Shown in pieces: positions 1-9,495 of a stretch of 64,000 nt of DNA (its first letter is position 1; the number at the start of each line of letters is the position of its first letter). A model generated the notes under the pieces. That model was not told where the DNA came from. It saw nothing but the letters and a program-made list of their open reading frames with translations, and ran no database searches. The stretch spans positions 310,001 through 374,000 of the forward strand of contig NZ_CANKWH010000001.1 in the NCBI RefSeq assembly GCF_947487305.1, read 5' to 3'. Source of the stretch: an uncultured Paracoccus sp. GTDB taxonomy: Bacteria; Pseudomonadota; Alphaproteobacteria; Rhodobacterales; Rhodobacteraceae. The translations under genes and the position numbers were made by a program.

Positions 1-766
1 GCGAGGTGGTGGCCGCCGGATACTTGTCCAGCACCGCCTCGTAGCAGCGGACGCGGGTGAAATGGTCCACGTCGCCGGGCTTGGTCATGCCGACGACCGG
101 GTGGATCAGCAGGTTGGCCTGCGCCTCGCGCGCGGCGCGGAAGGTCAGTTCCTGGTGGGCGCGGTGCAGCGGGTTGCGGGTCTGGAACACCACGACCTTG
201 CGCCAGCCGAGCTTCTTGAACTGGGCGCGCAATTCGTTCGGCGTGTCGCGGCGGCCGCGGAAATCGTAATGCGTCGGCGCCTGCAGGCCCTTCACCGGGC
301 CACCGAGATAGACCGGGCCGGCCACGTTGTGCAGGTAGTTGATCGCCGGATGGGCCAGGTCATCGGCACCGGCGCCAAAGACCTTTTCGGCCTCGAGTTT
401 CTTGTTCGGCACCCATTTGTCGGTGACGGACATGATCGCGAGGATGACGCCTTCCTGATCGCGCAGCGCGATGTCGGTGCCGGGCTCCAGCCCCTCGGCG
501 AATTTCTCGCTGACATCGAGGTTGATCGGCATCGGCCAGAGCGAACCGTCGCTCAGCCGCATGTCGTTCACGACGCCGTTGTAATCGGCCTCGGTCAGAA
601 AGCCTTTCAGCGGGTAGAAGCCGCCGTTCATCAGCAGCTCGAGGTCGCAGATCTGGCGCGGGGTCAGATCCCAGCTGGGCATGTTGCCCGCCTCGTCCTT
701 CAGCGCCGCGGCGGCATCGGGCGAGACATAGAGTTCGGGAATCGGGGCTTGGTTGGCTTGGGTCAT
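1..766 (-). CDS. sat: Sulfate adenylyltransferase (ATP sulfurylase), 5' part
   Basis: ATP sulfurylase forms adenosine 5'-phosphosulfate from ATP and sulfate, the first step of sulfate assimilation. Reading leftward from the ATG at 764-766, the protein begins MTQANQAPIPELYVSPDA and continues through a PUA-like N-terminal domain with the family block LMNGGFYPLKGFLT (about residues 46-59). The nucleotide-binding motif QTRNPLHRAH is encoded near 160-195, followed by a segment ending LLIHPVVGMTKPGDVDH. The frame is open to the left edge, so about 255 residues are visible. In related Rhodobacteraceae this protein usually carries a C-terminal APS kinase (CysC) domain, which cannot be checked here. 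The 278 bp between this start and purN hold no gene I can support and presumably contain its promoter. Confidence 0.92.
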   Translation of the reverse strand, partial: MTQANQAPIPELYVSPDAAAALKDEAGNMPSWDLTPRQICDLELLMNGGFYPLKGFLTEADYNGVVNDMRLSDGSLWPMPINLDVSEKFAEGLEPGTDIALRDQEGVILAIMSVTDKWVPNKKLEAEKVFGAGADDLAHPAINYLHNVAGPVYLGGPVKGLQAPTHYDFRGRRDTPNELRAQFKKLGWRKVVVFQTRNPLHRAHQELTFRAAREAQANLLIHPVVGMTKPGDVDHFTRVRCYEAVLDKYPAATTS

Positions 767-1044
767 GGTTGCGCTCGGATCATCCAGAGAAATCGGCAGG
801 CGCCAGAGGGGCGCGGGATCGCGGCGGACCTATACCCGTCGGGTCTGACAATCAACCAAGCGCGGCGTGAATCCGCCGTCCATTGCTGCGTTGCAGCATG
901 ATCCGGGAAGAATGGCTGAACCGGGTCTTGGGCCTTTCGGGTGGACCGGGTTCCATGCCGCCCGGCCTCCATGCGTCAATCATTTGCGCAGGCCGTCGAT
1001 TTGCAGAACGGGATTTTTTTCTGTCCGCGCGAGACTGGGCAACG

Positions 1045-1629
1045 TCAGAGAAGGACCGGCCTGCGATCGCCCGCGGCAAAACGGCGCAGCACCTCGGGGT
1101 AAAGCCGGTGTTCCTGAACCAGCACCCGCGCGGCAAGGCTGTCGGGCGTGTCGCCCGGCAGCACCGGCACCCGCGCCTGCCCGAGGATCGGCCCGGCATC
1201 GAGATCGGCGGTGACCTCGTGCACCGTCGCGCCCGCCTCGGCATCGCCGGCCTCGATGGCGCGGGCATGGGTGTGCAGGCCCGGGTATTTCGGCAGAAGC
1301 GAGGGGTGGATGTTCAGCATCCGGCCCGTGAAGCGGCGGGTGAAATCCGGCGTCAGGATGCGCATGAAGCCGGCAAGGCAGATGATGTCGGGCTCGGCGG
1401 CCAAGAGCGGCTCAAGCAGCGCGGCCTCGAATTCGGCCCGGCTGGCGAAGGCGCGGTGATCGATGGCAACGGTCGGCACGCCCTGCGCGGCGGCCTTGGC
1501 CAGACCGCTGGCAGCGGGATCGTTCGAGCCGACCAGCACCGGCCGCGCCGGATGATCGCCCACCATGCTGTCCAACAGGCGCAGCATGTTCGAGCCGCCA
1601 CCCGAGATCAGGATGGCGACACGTTTCAC
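1045..1629 (-). CDS. purN: Phosphoribosylglycinamide formyltransferase PurN
   Basis: PurN transfers a formyl group from 10-formyl-tetrahydrofolate to GAR, the third step of purine synthesis. The 194-residue protein has GGGSNM near the N-terminus (10-15), the catalytic Asn106 and His108 in [14 protein letters not shown], and the catalytic Asp144 in [10 protein letters not shown] choose the GTG at 1629 because it overlaps the purM stop codon (GTGA) and gives the normal family length. The frame is open further upstream, but that part lies inside purM. The gene is translationally coupled to purM in the usual purMN order. It uses the same folate pool that the one-carbon genes in the right half of the window feed. 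Confidence 0.96.
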   Translation of the reverse strand: MKRVAILISGGGSNMLRLLDSMVGDHPARPVLVGSNDPAASGLAKAAAQGVPTVAIDHRAFASRAEFEAALLEPLLAAEPDIICLAGFMRILTPDFTRRFTGRMLNIHPSLLPKYPGLHTHARAIEAGDAEAGATVHEVTADLDAGPILGQARVPVLPGDTPDSLAARVLVQEHRLYPEVLRRFAAGDRRPVLL

Positions 1630-2672
1630 GCCAGCGTGCCGGAATAGCGCACGCCGCGCCCCTCGGTCACGGTGCCAAGGCGATGGACCGTCTCGCCCTC
1701 GGTCTCGAGCAGCGTGGTCAGCGCATCGGCGCGGTCGGCGTCGACCGACAGGATCATGCCGATGCCCGAGTTGAAGGTCTTCAGCATCTCGGCCTCGGAA
1801 ATGCCGCCCGACTTCTGCAGCCAGCGGAAGACCGGCGGCAGCGTCCACGCGCCCAGATCGATCTCGGCGCCAAGGTCTTTCGGCAGCACGCGCGGCAGGT
1901 TCTCGGTGATGCCGCCGCCGGTGATATGGGCCGCCGCATGAACGCCGCCGGCGCGGATCGCCGACAGCACCGGCTTGACGTAAAGCCGGGTCGGCACCAG
2001 GAGACCGCGCCCCAGCGTGCCCTCGCCGAAGGGGCTGGGCGAATCCCAGTCCATCCCCGCCGCCTCGGCCACGTGCCGGACCAGCGAGAAGCCGTTCGAA
2101 TGCACCCCGTCCGAGGCGAGGCCCAGCAGCACATCGCCATCGACGACGCCGGCGGGCAGGACCGAGCCCCGCTCCATCGCGCCGACGGCAAAGCCGGCGA
2201 GGTCGAAATCGCCCTTGGCATACATGCCGGGCATTTCCGCCGTCTCGCCGCCGATCAGCGCGCAGCCCGAGCCGGCACAGCCCTTGGCGATGCCCTCGAT
2301 CACCCGCGCGCCCTCATCGACCGACAGCTTGCCGGTGGCGAAATAGTCGAGGAAGAACAGGGGTTCCGCGCCCTGGCAGACCAGGTCATTGACGCACATG
2401 GCCACGAGGTCGATGCCGACGCCGTCCAGATGGCCGGTATCGATGGCGATGCGCAGCTTGGTGCCGACGCCATCGGTCGCGGCGACCAGAACCGGGTCCT
2501 GAAAGCCCGCCGCGCGCGGATCGAACAGCGCGCCGAAGCCGCCAAGGCCATCGACGACCCCCGGCCGCTGCGTCGAGGCCGCCGCCGGCTTGATCCGCTC
2601 GACCAGCGCATTGCCGGCATCGATGTCGACGCCAGCCTCGGCATAGGTCAGACCGTTGGGTTTATCGCTCAT
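1626..2672 (-). CDS. purM: Phosphoribosylformylglycinamidine cyclo-ligase PurM
   Basis: PurM (AIR synthetase) closes the imidazole ring of FGAM using ATP, the fifth step of purine synthesis. The 348-residue product shows the family landmarks TDGVGTKL (67-74), [19 protein letters not shown] (92-110) and [11 protein letters not shown] (141-151), followed by [11 protein letters not shown]. Full length for the family. It is the first gene of a two-gene purM-purN operon on the minus strand and ends in a 3-bp overlap with the purN GTG. Nothing odd is seen. Confidence 0.97.
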   Translation of the reverse strand: MSDKPNGLTYAEAGVDIDAGNALVERIKPAAASTQRPGVVDGLGGFGALFDPRAAGFQDPVLVAATDGVGTKLRIAIDTGHLDGVGIDLVAMCVNDLVCQGAEPLFFLDYFATGKLSVDEGARVIEGIAKGCAGSGCALIGGETAEMPGMYAKGDFDLAGFAVGAMERGSVLPAGVVDGDVLLGLASDGVHSNGFSLVRHVAEAAGMDWDSPSPFGEGTLGRGLLVPTRLYVKPVLSAIRAGGVHAAAHITGGGITENLPRVLPKDLGAEIDLGAWTLPPVFRWLQKSGGISEAEMLKTFNSGIGMILSVDADRADALTTLLETEGETVHRLGTVTEGRGVRYSGTLA

Positions 2673-2785
2673 GTCGCCGCCCTCGCTTGGATGGCGTCCC
2701 CATAGCGGAAGCCGGCGGGCGGGGCAACGGATTGTCGGAGCCCATTCCCGGCCCCATGGTCAGGGACCGGGTTGCGGGCCGCGCC

Positions 2786-3538
2786 CTAGCCCTCGTCGGC
2801 AGCCATCTTGGCGCGGATCTCGGCCACTGTGGCGGTGAGACCGGCCTGCGGAACGCCGCGCAGAAGCTCGTCGCCGATCACGAAGGTCGGCGTGCCCTGA
2901 ATGGCCATCTTCTCGCCCAGCTGGCGATTGGCGCGCAGCACCTCGCTGACCGCGTCGGAATTCATCGCCGCCAGCACCTTTTCCGCGTCAACGCCGATAT
3001 CCTCGGCCACCTTGGTCAGCGCCTCCAGCGTCGCGCCGCTGCGCAGCGTGATCAGCTCTTCATGCGCCTTCACATAGGCCTCGTCGCCGGCGATCTGCTT
3101 TACCGCCACGGCAAAGCGGGCCGAGGTGTCGCTGTCCTGGCCGAGGATCGGGAAGTCCTTCACGATGAAGCGGATATTGCCATCGGCCTCGACCAGGTCC
3201 TGAACCTCCTGATCGAACTGCCGGCAGACGCCGCAGCGATAGTCGATGAACTCGACCACGGTCAGGTCGCCCTCGGGATTGCCGCCGACCCAGCTGTGGC
3301 CGTCCTCGAACAGCTCGTCCTTGAACTGGCTGACCAGCAGCTTGTCATTCTGGGCCGAATCCGCCGCCCGGCGTTCCTCGAGCACGTTGATCGACTCGAT
3401 CAGCACCTCGGGATTGGCCATCAGGTAGTCGCGCACGGCGACGCCGAAGGCCGCCTTCTCGTCCTCGGTCATGGCGCTGATGTCAAAGGCCATGACCGGC
3501 GTGGCGGTCAGCATGAGGGCGGCGATCAGGCGTTTCAT
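2786..3538 (-). CDS. DsbA-family thiol:disulfide oxidoreductase (secreted)
   Basis: A 250-residue periplasmic thioredoxin-fold protein. Residues 1-17 (MKRLIAALMLTATPVMA) form a clear signal peptide. A helical N-terminal region is followed by a DsbA-like domain with the redox motif Cys102-Gly-Val-Cys105 (FIDYRCGVCRQF) and the cis-proline segment GTPTFVIG near residue 217. The architecture (helical N-terminus, then FIDYxCxxC) matches the Com1/BdbD-like secreted DsbA group rather than classical E. coli DsbA. I use the ATG at 3538 because it starts the signal peptide; an in-frame upstream ATG at 3598 would bury it. Probable role: disulfide formation or isomerisation in the envelope. The partner is unknown. 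Confidence 0.88.
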   Translation of the reverse strand: MKRLIAALMLTATPVMAFDISAMTEDEKAAFGVAVRDYLMANPEVLIESINVLEERRAADSAQNDKLLVSQFKDELFEDGHSWVGGNPEGDLTVVEFIDYRCGVCRQFDQEVQDLVEADGNIRFIVKDFPILGQDSDTSARFAVAVKQIAGDEAYVKAHEELITLRSGATLEALTKVAEDIGVDAEKVLAAMNSDAVSEVLRANRQLGEKMAIQGTPTFVIGDELLRGVPQAGLTATVAEIRAKMAADEG

Positions 3539-3623
3539 CGGGCATCCTTTTTTCGTGTCGCGACAGCATAACCCCGGGGACCGCGAAGACAAGGACACGG
3601 CTGTGTGATCGCGCGGGCATCAC

Positions 3624-3647
3624 CGCTTCTTTCTCGTCCAAATATCC
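3624..3647 (-). repeat. Putative extragenic element, copy 1 (GGATATTT...)
   Basis: Read on the minus strand, this stretch is GGATATTT, then GGAC, then an A/G-rich tail GAGAAAGAAGCG. It lies in the 206-bp gap between the DsbA-like gene and the divergently placed aminotransferase gene. A similar block follows glpX at 33660-33687 on the plus strand. The two share GGATATTT-NNNC-GARARAGARRCG. I interpret them as members of a short dispersed intergenic family; the function is unknown. Confidence 0.35.
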
Positions 3648-3744
3648 ATGCTGCCCGCGCCGTCCTCGCGGACCGAAAAGGGTGGAGCCGCCGCGCCGCC
3701 CGCGCTAGAACACCGGGCAAACCAAGAGACCGAAGGTCGGGCAG

Positions 3745-4881
3745 ATGAGACAGTCGCAACGCGGGCAGGTGGACCCGTTCATCGTCATGGACGTGATGGA
3801 GGCCGCGCGCCGGGCAGAGGCCGCCGGGCGCAGCATCATCCATATGGAGGTGGGCCAGCCCGGCACCCCTGCCCCCGCCGGCGCCCGCGCGGCGCTGGCA
3901 CGCGCGCTGGAACAGCCGCTCGGCTATACCGTGGCGCTTGGCCTGCCGGAACTGCGGCAGGGCATCGCCGCGCTCTACCGGCGCTGGTATGGGGTTGATC
4001 TCGATCCGGCGCGGGTGGTGGTGACGCCGGGCTCTTCGGGGGCCTTCATCCTCGCCTTCTCGGCGCTTTTCGATGCCGGCGACCGGGTGGCGCTGGGGGC
4101 GCCGGGCTATCCCAGCTATCGCCAGATCATGCGGGCCATGTCGCTGCAGCCGGTGGGCATTCCAACCACGCTGGAGAACCGCTTCCAGCCCCGCCCCGAG
4201 GATATTCCAGAGGGTGTGCAGGGGCTGATGCTGGCCTCGCCCGGCAATCCCTCGGGCACCATGCTGACGCTGGACCAGCTGCGCGGGTTGATCGGCACGG
4301 CACAGGCGCAGGGGACGGCGGTGATCTCGGACGAGATCTATCACGGGCTTTCCTATGGCGAGCGCGCGCATTCGGCGCTGGAGGTCAGCGATGATGTCTT
4401 CGTCATCAATTCCTTCAGCAAGTATTTCAGCATGACCGGCTGGCGCGTCGGCTGGATGGTGGTGCCTGACAGCCATCTGCGCACGGTCGAGCGGCTGGCG
4501 CAGAACCTGTTCATCTGCCCGCCCCATGCCAGCCAGGTCGCGGCGCTGGCGGCGCTGGACTGCACCGGGGAGGCCGATGCCAATCTTGCCACCTATGCCG
4601 AGAACCGCCGGCTGATGCTGGAAGGTCTGACCAAGGCCGGGTTCGACCGCATCGCGCCGCCCGACGGGGCTTTCTATATCTATGCCGATGTCTCGGCCCT
4701 GACCGATGACAGCGTGGCTTTCGCCGCCGAGATCCTCGACAAGGCCGGGGTCGCCGTCACCCCCGGCGTCGATTTCGATGCCGAGCGTGGCCGGACCATG
4801 CTGCGCTTTTCCTATGCGCGTTCGACGCCAGAGATTGCCGAGGGGCTGGCGCGACTGCAGCGCTTCATGGCGGCGCGGTGA
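3745..4881 (+). CDS. PLP-dependent class I/II aminotransferase
   Basis: A fold-type I aminotransferase of 378 residues, close to the family norm. The PLP-binding lysine is Lys226 in NSFSKYFSMTGWRVGW. SPGNPSGT (165-172) and SDEIY (195-199) supply the conserved Asn and Asp/Tyr contacts, and TPGSSGAF (94-101) is the phosphate cup. The sequence resembles aspartate or aromatic aminotransferases, but the amino-acid substrate cannot be read from the sequence. It overlaps the next gene by four bases (GTGA), so the two are likely translationally coupled, although an amidase partner does not point to a specific substrate. Confidence 0.9.
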   Translation: MRQSQRGQVDPFIVMDVMEAARRAEAAGRSIIHMEVGQPGTPAPAGARAALARALEQPLGYTVALGLPELRQGIAALYRRWYGVDLDPARVVVTPGSSGAFILAFSALFDAGDRVALGAPGYPSYRQIMRAMSLQPVGIPTTLENRFQPRPEDIPEGVQGLMLASPGNPSGTMLTLDQLRGLIGTAQAQGTAVISDEIYHGLSYGERAHSALEVSDDVFVINSFSKYFSMTGWRVGWMVVPDSHLRTVERLAQNLFICPPHASQVAALAALDCTGEADANLATYAENRRLMLEGLTKAGFDRIAPPDGAFYIYADVSALTDDSVAFAAEILDKAGVAVTPGVDFDAERGRTMLRFSYARSTPEIAEGLARLQRFMAAR

Positions 4882-6098
4882 GGCTGATGCTGCGCATCGC
4901 GGCGCTGCTGCTGGCGCTCTCTGCCCCCCTTGCCGCCACGGCGCAGGATCAGGCCCGGCTGGATCTGGGCGCCTCGGCCCTGACTGCCGAGGGGCGCGAC
5001 CGGGGACGGCCGCGACCGATGGAACTGCGCCTGACGCTCAGCGAGCCGGTGCCCTACCGGGTCTTCCTGCTCGATGGCCCGCCGCGGCTGGTCGTGGACA
5101 TGAAGGGCTTCGATTTCGGTGAGGCCCAGCCCCAGCAACTGTTCGGCGCCGATCTGGTGCCGGCGATCCGCTGGGGCCGGTTCCAGCGCGGCTGGTCGCG
5201 GCTGGTCGCGGAACTGCCCGGCCCCTATGCGGTGACGCAAAGCGCGCTCTCGACCAAGGCGATGCAGCCGGTGCTGAGCGTCGCGCTGAAGCCCGTCAAG
5301 CAGGAGGACTTCCGCCCCCGCGCCAGCGCCGCCGCCGCCCTGCGCAACCTGCCCGAGCCGGTGGCGCCCGCAGAAAAGCCCGAGGCGATCGCGGATGACC
5401 GGCTGATCGTCGCCATTGATCCCGGTCACGGCGGCATCGATCCGGGCGCGCTGGCCGATGGTCATTCCGAAGCCGATATCGTGTTGACCGTTGCCCTGGC
5501 CGCCAAGACGGCGCTGGAGCGCATCGGCATCGGCGTGGTGCTGACCCGCAGCGATGACAGCTTCATGGGGCTGGAATCGCGGATGACGGCGGCGCGGCTG
5601 GCCGGGGCCGACCTGTTTCTGTCTCTGCACGCAGATGCCCTGCCCGAGGGCGAGGCGGCGGGCGCGGCGATCTATACCTGGGATGAGACCGCCAATGACG
5701 CGGCGGCGCAGATCCTCGCGCAGCGGCACGAGCGCGACGACCTGCTGGCGGGCATGGACCTGACCGGCACGGATGACGCACTGGCCGGCGTGCTGATGGA
5801 TCTGGCCCGCACCGAGACCCAGCCCCGCTCCGAGAATTTCGCCAAGTTCCTTGCCTCGCGCATGGCGCTGGCCGGGATCGAGATGCACCGCCGCCCGGTC
5901 AAGGGCGCGCGCTTCTCGGTGCTGAAATCGCCCGACATTCCCTCGGCTCTCTTGGAACTGGGTTTCCTCACCGATGCCACCGATCGCCAGCAGCTGACCG
6001 ACCCGATCTGGCGCGGAAAGATGGTCAATGCGCTGGTCGCGGCGATCAATGGCTGGGCGCGGGACGAGGGTGCGCGGGCGGTGCTGCTCAGGCAGTAA
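4878..6098 (+). CDS. N-acetylmuramoyl-L-alanine amidase (AMIN + Amidase_3)
   Basis: A secreted peptidoglycan amidase of 406 residues that cleaves the bond between MurNAc and the stem peptide during cell separation. It has a signal peptide (about 1-22, ending LAATAQ), an AMIN domain (about 30-140) that targets the division septum in AmiC-type enzymes, a low-complexity linker, and a zinc amidase domain from residue 175. Metal ligands visible: His184 in DPGHGG, Glu198 in HSEADI, His251 in SLHAD; the catalytic Glu lies in LELGFLT near residue 366. The GTG start overlaps the aminotransferase stop; an ATG at 4887 is an alternative. The 3' end overlaps the convergent thiN gene by 11 bp. Confidence 0.93.
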   Translation: MRLMLRIAALLLALSAPLAATAQDQARLDLGASALTAEGRDRGRPRPMELRLTLSEPVPYRVFLLDGPPRLVVDMKGFDFGEAQPQQLFGADLVPAIRWGRFQRGWSRLVAELPGPYAVTQSALSTKAMQPVLSVALKPVKQEDFRPRASAAAALRNLPEPVAPAEKPEAIADDRLIVAIDPGHGGIDPGALADGHSEADIVLTVALAAKTALERIGIGVVLTRSDDSFMGLESRMTAARLAGADLFLSLHADALPEGEAAGAAIYTWDETANDAAAQILAQRHERDDLLAGMDLTGTDDALAGVLMDLARTETQPRSENFAKFLASRMALAGIEMHRRPVKGARFSVLKSPDIPSALLELGFLTDATDRQQLTDPIWRGKMVNALVAAINGWARDEGARAVLLRQ

Positions 6099-6750
6099 AC
6101 CCAAGGCCCGAAAGCGCCGCCGCCAGCCCGGCGCGGGGCAGCATCACCAGCATCGGCCCCGCCATGGTCAGGCGCACCGGCCCCGTAACCCGGTTCGATG
6201 TGCCGCTGGCGCCAGCCGGTGCAAAATCCAGCCCGTCGATCGGCCATTCGAGGCCGAGGCTGGTGCCGCGCGACGGCCCCATCGGAAACAGCGACAGGCG
6301 CGAGCCGATGGGCAGGTCCAGCGACAGCACGGGCGGACAGAGAAACACCACATCCTCGGCGGCGATCAGGATGACATTCGGCGCGGGCAGCCGCGCCATC
6401 ACGTTCAGCGCCGCCAGCGTGTGATCCAGCCGCCGCCCGGCGAAACCCACGGCGATGACGAAGGGGGCCGCGATCCGGGTCAGGCATTTCTCGAAATCGG
6501 TGCTGTCCTGTTCGGCGACGCGGTAGAGCGCCCCGGGCGGCAGCAGGTCGCGCGCCGCCTCGGACAGGCTGTCGAAATCCCCGATCACCGCCGATGGGCG
6601 ATGGCCCAGTTCCAGCGCCTCGTCGGCGCCGCTATCGGCAGCGACCAGCAAGGGCGCGAGCGCCAGCGCCTGTTCCAGATCGCGCCCCGACACGGCGCCG
6701 CCCCCGATCAGGGTGACGCCGCCCGCCGAGGTCACGACCGGCGCGGTCAC
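6088..6750 (-). CDS. thiN: Thiamine diphosphokinase
   Basis: Thiamine pyrophosphokinase transfers pyrophosphate from ATP to thiamine, giving the coenzyme TPP. In 220 residues it shows GDFDS (57-61) and DSTDFEK (82-88), both signatures of the family, then GRRLDHTL and a beta-rich thiamine-binding C-terminal domain. It follows the DUF2842 gene with a 4-bp overlap and may share a transcript with purA upstream. No TPP riboswitch is visible nearby, as expected for a salvage enzyme inside a purA transcript. Confidence 0.93.
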   Translation of the reverse strand: MTAPVVTSAGGVTLIGGGAVSGRDLEQALALAPLLVAADSGADEALELGHRPSAVIGDFDSLSEAARDLLPPGALYRVAEQDSTDFEKCLTRIAAPFVIAVGFAGRRLDHTLAALNVMARLPAPNVILIAAEDVVFLCPPVLSLDLPIGSRLSLFPMGPSRGTSLGLEWPIDGLDFAPAGASGTSNRVTGPVRLTMAGPMLVMLPRAGLAAALSGLGFTA

Positions 6751-6959
6751 TCGCCCTTCCCGATGCCGGAAAAGATGCGCTTGAAGGGCAGGATCCAGAT
6801 GATGCCCAAGACCACGATCACCAGCAGCTCGACCAGAATCGGCAGGCGGCCATAGCGGTCGCCCAGCCAGCCGAGGATCATCCAGGCGATGGCGATATAG
6901 CCCGGCAGGCCGATCACCAAGAGCAACAGCGACAGGCGCTTGCGGGTCTTCAGGTCCAT
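6747..6959 (-). CDS. DUF2842 small membrane protein
   Basis: A 70-residue protein with two hydrophobic helices (about 9-31 and 39-58) separated by a short polar loop, an N-terminal basic patch (KTRKR) and the ending ILPFKRIFSGIGKGE. The LPxLVEL...LPFKxxFxGIG pattern matches the DUF2842 family, which is widespread in Alphaproteobacteria. The function is unknown. It sits four bases downstream of purA and overlaps thiN, so it is probably co-transcribed with both. Confidence 0.85.
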   Translation of the reverse strand: MDLKTRKRLSLLLLVIGLPGYIAIAWMILGWLGDRYGRLPILVELLVIVVLGIIWILPFKRIFSGIGKGE

Positions 6960-6963
6960 GGGA

Positions 6964-8256
6964 TCAATCCGCGAAGGGATCGGTCACAAGGATGGTGTCG
7001 TCGCGTTCGGGGCTGGTGGACAGCATGGCGACCGGGCACTGGATCAGTTCCTCGATCCGGCGCACATATTTGATCGCCTCGGCCGGCAGATCGGCCCAGC
7101 TGCGCGCCCCGGCGGTCGATTCCGACCAGCCCGGCATTTCCTCGTAGATCGGCGTCACCTTGGCCTGCACCGCCGCGGCGGTGGGCAGATAGTCTACACG
7201 CTCGCCGTCGATCTCGTAGCCGACGCAGATCTTCAGCGTCTCGAAGCCGTCCAGCACGTCGAGCTTGGTCAACGCGATGCCGTTCACACCCGAAATGGCG
7301 CAGGTCTGGCGCACCAGCACCGCATCGAACCAGCCGCAGCGGCGCTTCCTGCCCGTGACGGTGCCGAATTCGCGCCCGCGCTCGCCAAGGCGCTGGCCAT
7401 CCTCGTCGTCGAGTTCGGTCGGGAACGGCCCCTCGCCCACGCGGGTGGTATAGGCCTTGACGATGCCAAGGACGAAACCGATGGCGCCCGGCCCCATGCC
7501 GGTGCCGGTGGCGGCCTGACCGGCGATGACGTTCGAGGAGGTGACATAGGGATAGGTGCCGAAATCGATGTCGAGCAGCGACCCCTGTGCGCCTTCGAAC
7601 AGTATCCGCTTGCCCGCGCGGCGGGCTTCGTTCAGCACCTTCCAGACCGGGGCGGCGTATTTCAGGATTTCCGGGGCGATCTCGCGCAGGCTCTGCAGCA
7701 CCGCCTCGCGGTCGATCGGCTCCATCCCCAGACCGGCGCGCAGCGCGTTGTGATGGACCAGCGCGCGGTCGACGCGCAGTTGCAGCGTGTCGTCATCGGC
7801 CAGATCGGCGACGCGCACCACGCGGCGGCCGACCTTGTCCTCGTAGCAGGGGCCGATGCCCCGGCCGGTGGTGCCGATGCGGGCGACGCTGTTCTGGGCT
7901 TCGCGCGCCCGGTCAAGTTCGCCGTGGAAGGGCATGATCAGCGGGGTGTTTTCCGCCACCATCAGGTTCTCGGGATTGATCTCGACGCCCTGCTCGCGGA
8001 TGGCGGTGATTTCCTTGACCAGGTGCCAGGGGTCCAGCACCACGCCGTTGCCAATGACGCTCAGCTTGCCGCCGCGCACCACGCCCGAGGGCAGCGCGTT
8101 CAGCTTGTAGACCTCGCCGTTGACGACCAGCGTATGGCCGGCATTATGGCCGCCCTGAAACCGCGCGATCACGTCGGCGCGTTCGCTCAGCCAGTCGACG
8201 ATCTTGCCCTTGCCCTCGTCGCCCCATTGCGCGCCGACCACCACCACATTGGCCAT
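6964..8256 (-). CDS. purA: Adenylosuccinate synthetase
   Basis: PurA converts IMP, aspartate and GTP to adenylosuccinate, the committed step to AMP. The 430-residue protein has the N-terminal loop [14 protein letters not shown] with catalytic Asp13, catalytic His41 in GGHNAGHT, the GTP/IMP segments TTGRGIGP and [16 protein letters not shown], and the C-terminal guanine-binding TKLDVLDG. Full length, nothing unusual. Together with purM and purN this makes three purine genes in the first 8.3 kb. Confidence 0.97.
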   Translation of the reverse strand: MANVVVVGAQWGDEGKGKIVDWLSERADVIARFQGGHNAGHTLVVNGEVYKLNALPSGVVRGGKLSVIGNGVVLDPWHLVKEITAIREQGVEINPENLMVAENTPLIMPFHGELDRAREAQNSVARIGTTGRGIGPCYEDKVGRRVVRVADLADDDTLQLRVDRALVHHNALRAGLGMEPIDREAVLQSLREIAPEILKYAAPVWKVLNEARRAGKRILFEGAQGSLLDIDFGTYPYVTSSNVIAGQAATGTGMGPGAIGFVLGIVKAYTTRVGEGPFPTELDDEDGQRLGERGREFGTVTGRKRRCGWFDAVLVRQTCAISGVNGIALTKLDVLDGFETLKICVGYEIDGERVDYLPTAAAVQAKVTPIYEEMPGWSESTAGARSWADLPAEAIKYVRRIEELIQCPVAMLSTSPERDDTILVTDPFAD

Positions 8257-8351
8257 CAGATGCCCCTTTCGGTCCGTTTTTACGGATGAGGCAATAGAGG
8301 ATCGCGGGCGGGGATGAAAGCGGCGATTTCGACGCGCAGCCTAGCGGTGTC

Positions 8352-8714
8352 TCAGTCGACCAGCCGGTCCTCGAGCTGTTCAGCCAGCGATTCCGCCCGT
8401 GCGGCCAGTTCGGCCATGGCCTCTTTCAGGTCGGCGGGAATCACCGGCACCTCGACCTTGGCCGGGTTCGACTGCAGCCGCGCCAATTGCTTTTCGGCCT
8501 TCTCGGCCCGGTCTTCCAGCACCGAGAACTTGTCGGCCAGCATCAGCCCCGCCAGCAACAGCAGCCGCTGTTCCGGCATACGCCCGGCCTGTTCCAGGAT
8601 CACCTGCGCCTCGGCATCCAGAAGTGCTGCGGCCCGGCGCAGCAGCTTTTCCTCGCCCGGCTGGCTGGCAAGGCGATAGTCCTTGTGCCCGATGGAGAAA
8701 TCGACTTCGGCCAT
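8352..8714 (-). CDS. zapA: Cell division protein ZapA
   Basis: ZapA binds FtsZ and bundles Z-ring protofilaments. The 120-residue product has the compact N-terminal beta-alpha domain (MAEVDFSIGHKDYRLASQPG) with the family's long central helix (LLAGLMLADKFSVLEDRAEKAEKQLARL, about 52-80) and an acidic coiled-coil end. Length and layout fit ZapA. The preceding gene's stop codon abuts this start with no spacer, so the two form one operon. Confidence 0.87.
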   Translation of the reverse strand: MAEVDFSIGHKDYRLASQPGEEKLLRRAAALLDAEAQVILEQAGRMPEQRLLLLAGLMLADKFSVLEDRAEKAEKQLARLQSNPAKVEVPVIPADLKEAMAELAARAESLAEQLEDRLVD

Positions 8715-9380
8715 TTACCTGCCCCTGCTTTCTGCGTCGTCCAGATCGTCGTCCTCGGCCAGCTCGTCCCCGTCCTCGCCATAGACGGCGTCGAAACCGG
8801 GATCGCGCTCGCGGGTCAGTTCCGGCACCCCGCCCTCGTCGCCGAAGCTGACGATCTCTGCGGCGCGCGCGGCAGCGGCGGGGCCGGCGACATCGGCGGC
8901 GAAGGGGGCGTCCGAGGCGGCGGAATCCGACAGCATCCGCTGCAACTCGGCCATGATCTCGGCGATCTGGGCGATCTCGGCGGCACGGGCGGCGCGCAGC
9001 GCCTCGATCTCGGCCTCCAGCGCCACGGCCACGGCCTCGACCCCGTCGGTGTCGCCTGCCATCGCCTCGATCAGCCCGCGATTGGCGGCGACCAGTTCCT
9101 CGTTCGCCTGCGACAGCCGCGCGGCATGGTCGGCCAGATCGATCAGCCGGCCATCGTCCTGCCCGTCGAGATCGGACGGCGATTGCGGCGGCTGGCGCAT
9201 CGCCTCGAGCGCGGCCTGCAAGCGGTCATTATCGGCCAGCGCCTGGTCCAGCCGGGCCTGCAGCGCGGGGTCCGCGCCGCCCTGACCGGCCTGTCGCGGC
9301 GCGGCGGTTTCCAGAAGATAATCCATTCGGTCAAGCGCAGCAGCCAGACGGCGCTCGCTGGCCTTGATATCACTCATCAC
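8715..9380 (-). CDS. Coiled-coil protein upstream of zapA, unknown function
   Basis: A 221-residue, strongly acidic protein with no cysteine, no signal peptide and no membrane segment. Residues about 5-150 are predicted coiled coil, broken by a short disordered Gln/Pro/Asp stretch near 62-75. The tail (about 185-221) is acidic and low in complexity. It ends exactly where zapA begins. I do not recognise a named family; tight linkage to zapA suggests a role in division or Z-ring scaffolding, analogous to the ZapB-like partners of ZapA in other bacteria, but this is inference from position only. Confidence 0.7.
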   Translation of the reverse strand: MMSDIKASERRLAAALDRMDYLLETAAPRQAGQGGADPALQARLDQALADNDRLQAALEAMRQPPQSPSDLDGQDDGRLIDLADHAARLSQANEELVAANRGLIEAMAGDTDGVEAVAVALEAEIEALRAARAAEIAQIAEIMAELQRMLSDSAASDAPFAADVAGPAAAARAAEIVSFGDEGGVPELTRERDPGFDAVYGEDGDELAEDDDLDDAESRGR

Positions 9381-9447
9381 CTAAATCCTTGAGGCTGTCG
9401 CAGACAGGGCGTCATGCGACTTTCTGGCATCCCCGGGCACATAAAAC

Positions 9448-9477
9448 AAGAACGGGCGGGGTTTCCCGCCCGTTCTT
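9448..9477 (-). terminator. Rho-independent terminator of the BCCT transporter gene
   Basis: A perfect 13-bp stem: the left arm AAGAACGGGCGGG (9448-9460) pairs with CCCGCCCGTTCTT (9465-9477) around a 4-base loop. Read on the minus strand, the hairpin is followed by GTTTTAT, a short U tract. It lies 19 bp after the stop of the BCCT gene and before the zapA-side operon. Confidence 0.85.
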
Positions 9478-9495
9478 TTGGTCCTTTCGACAGGT

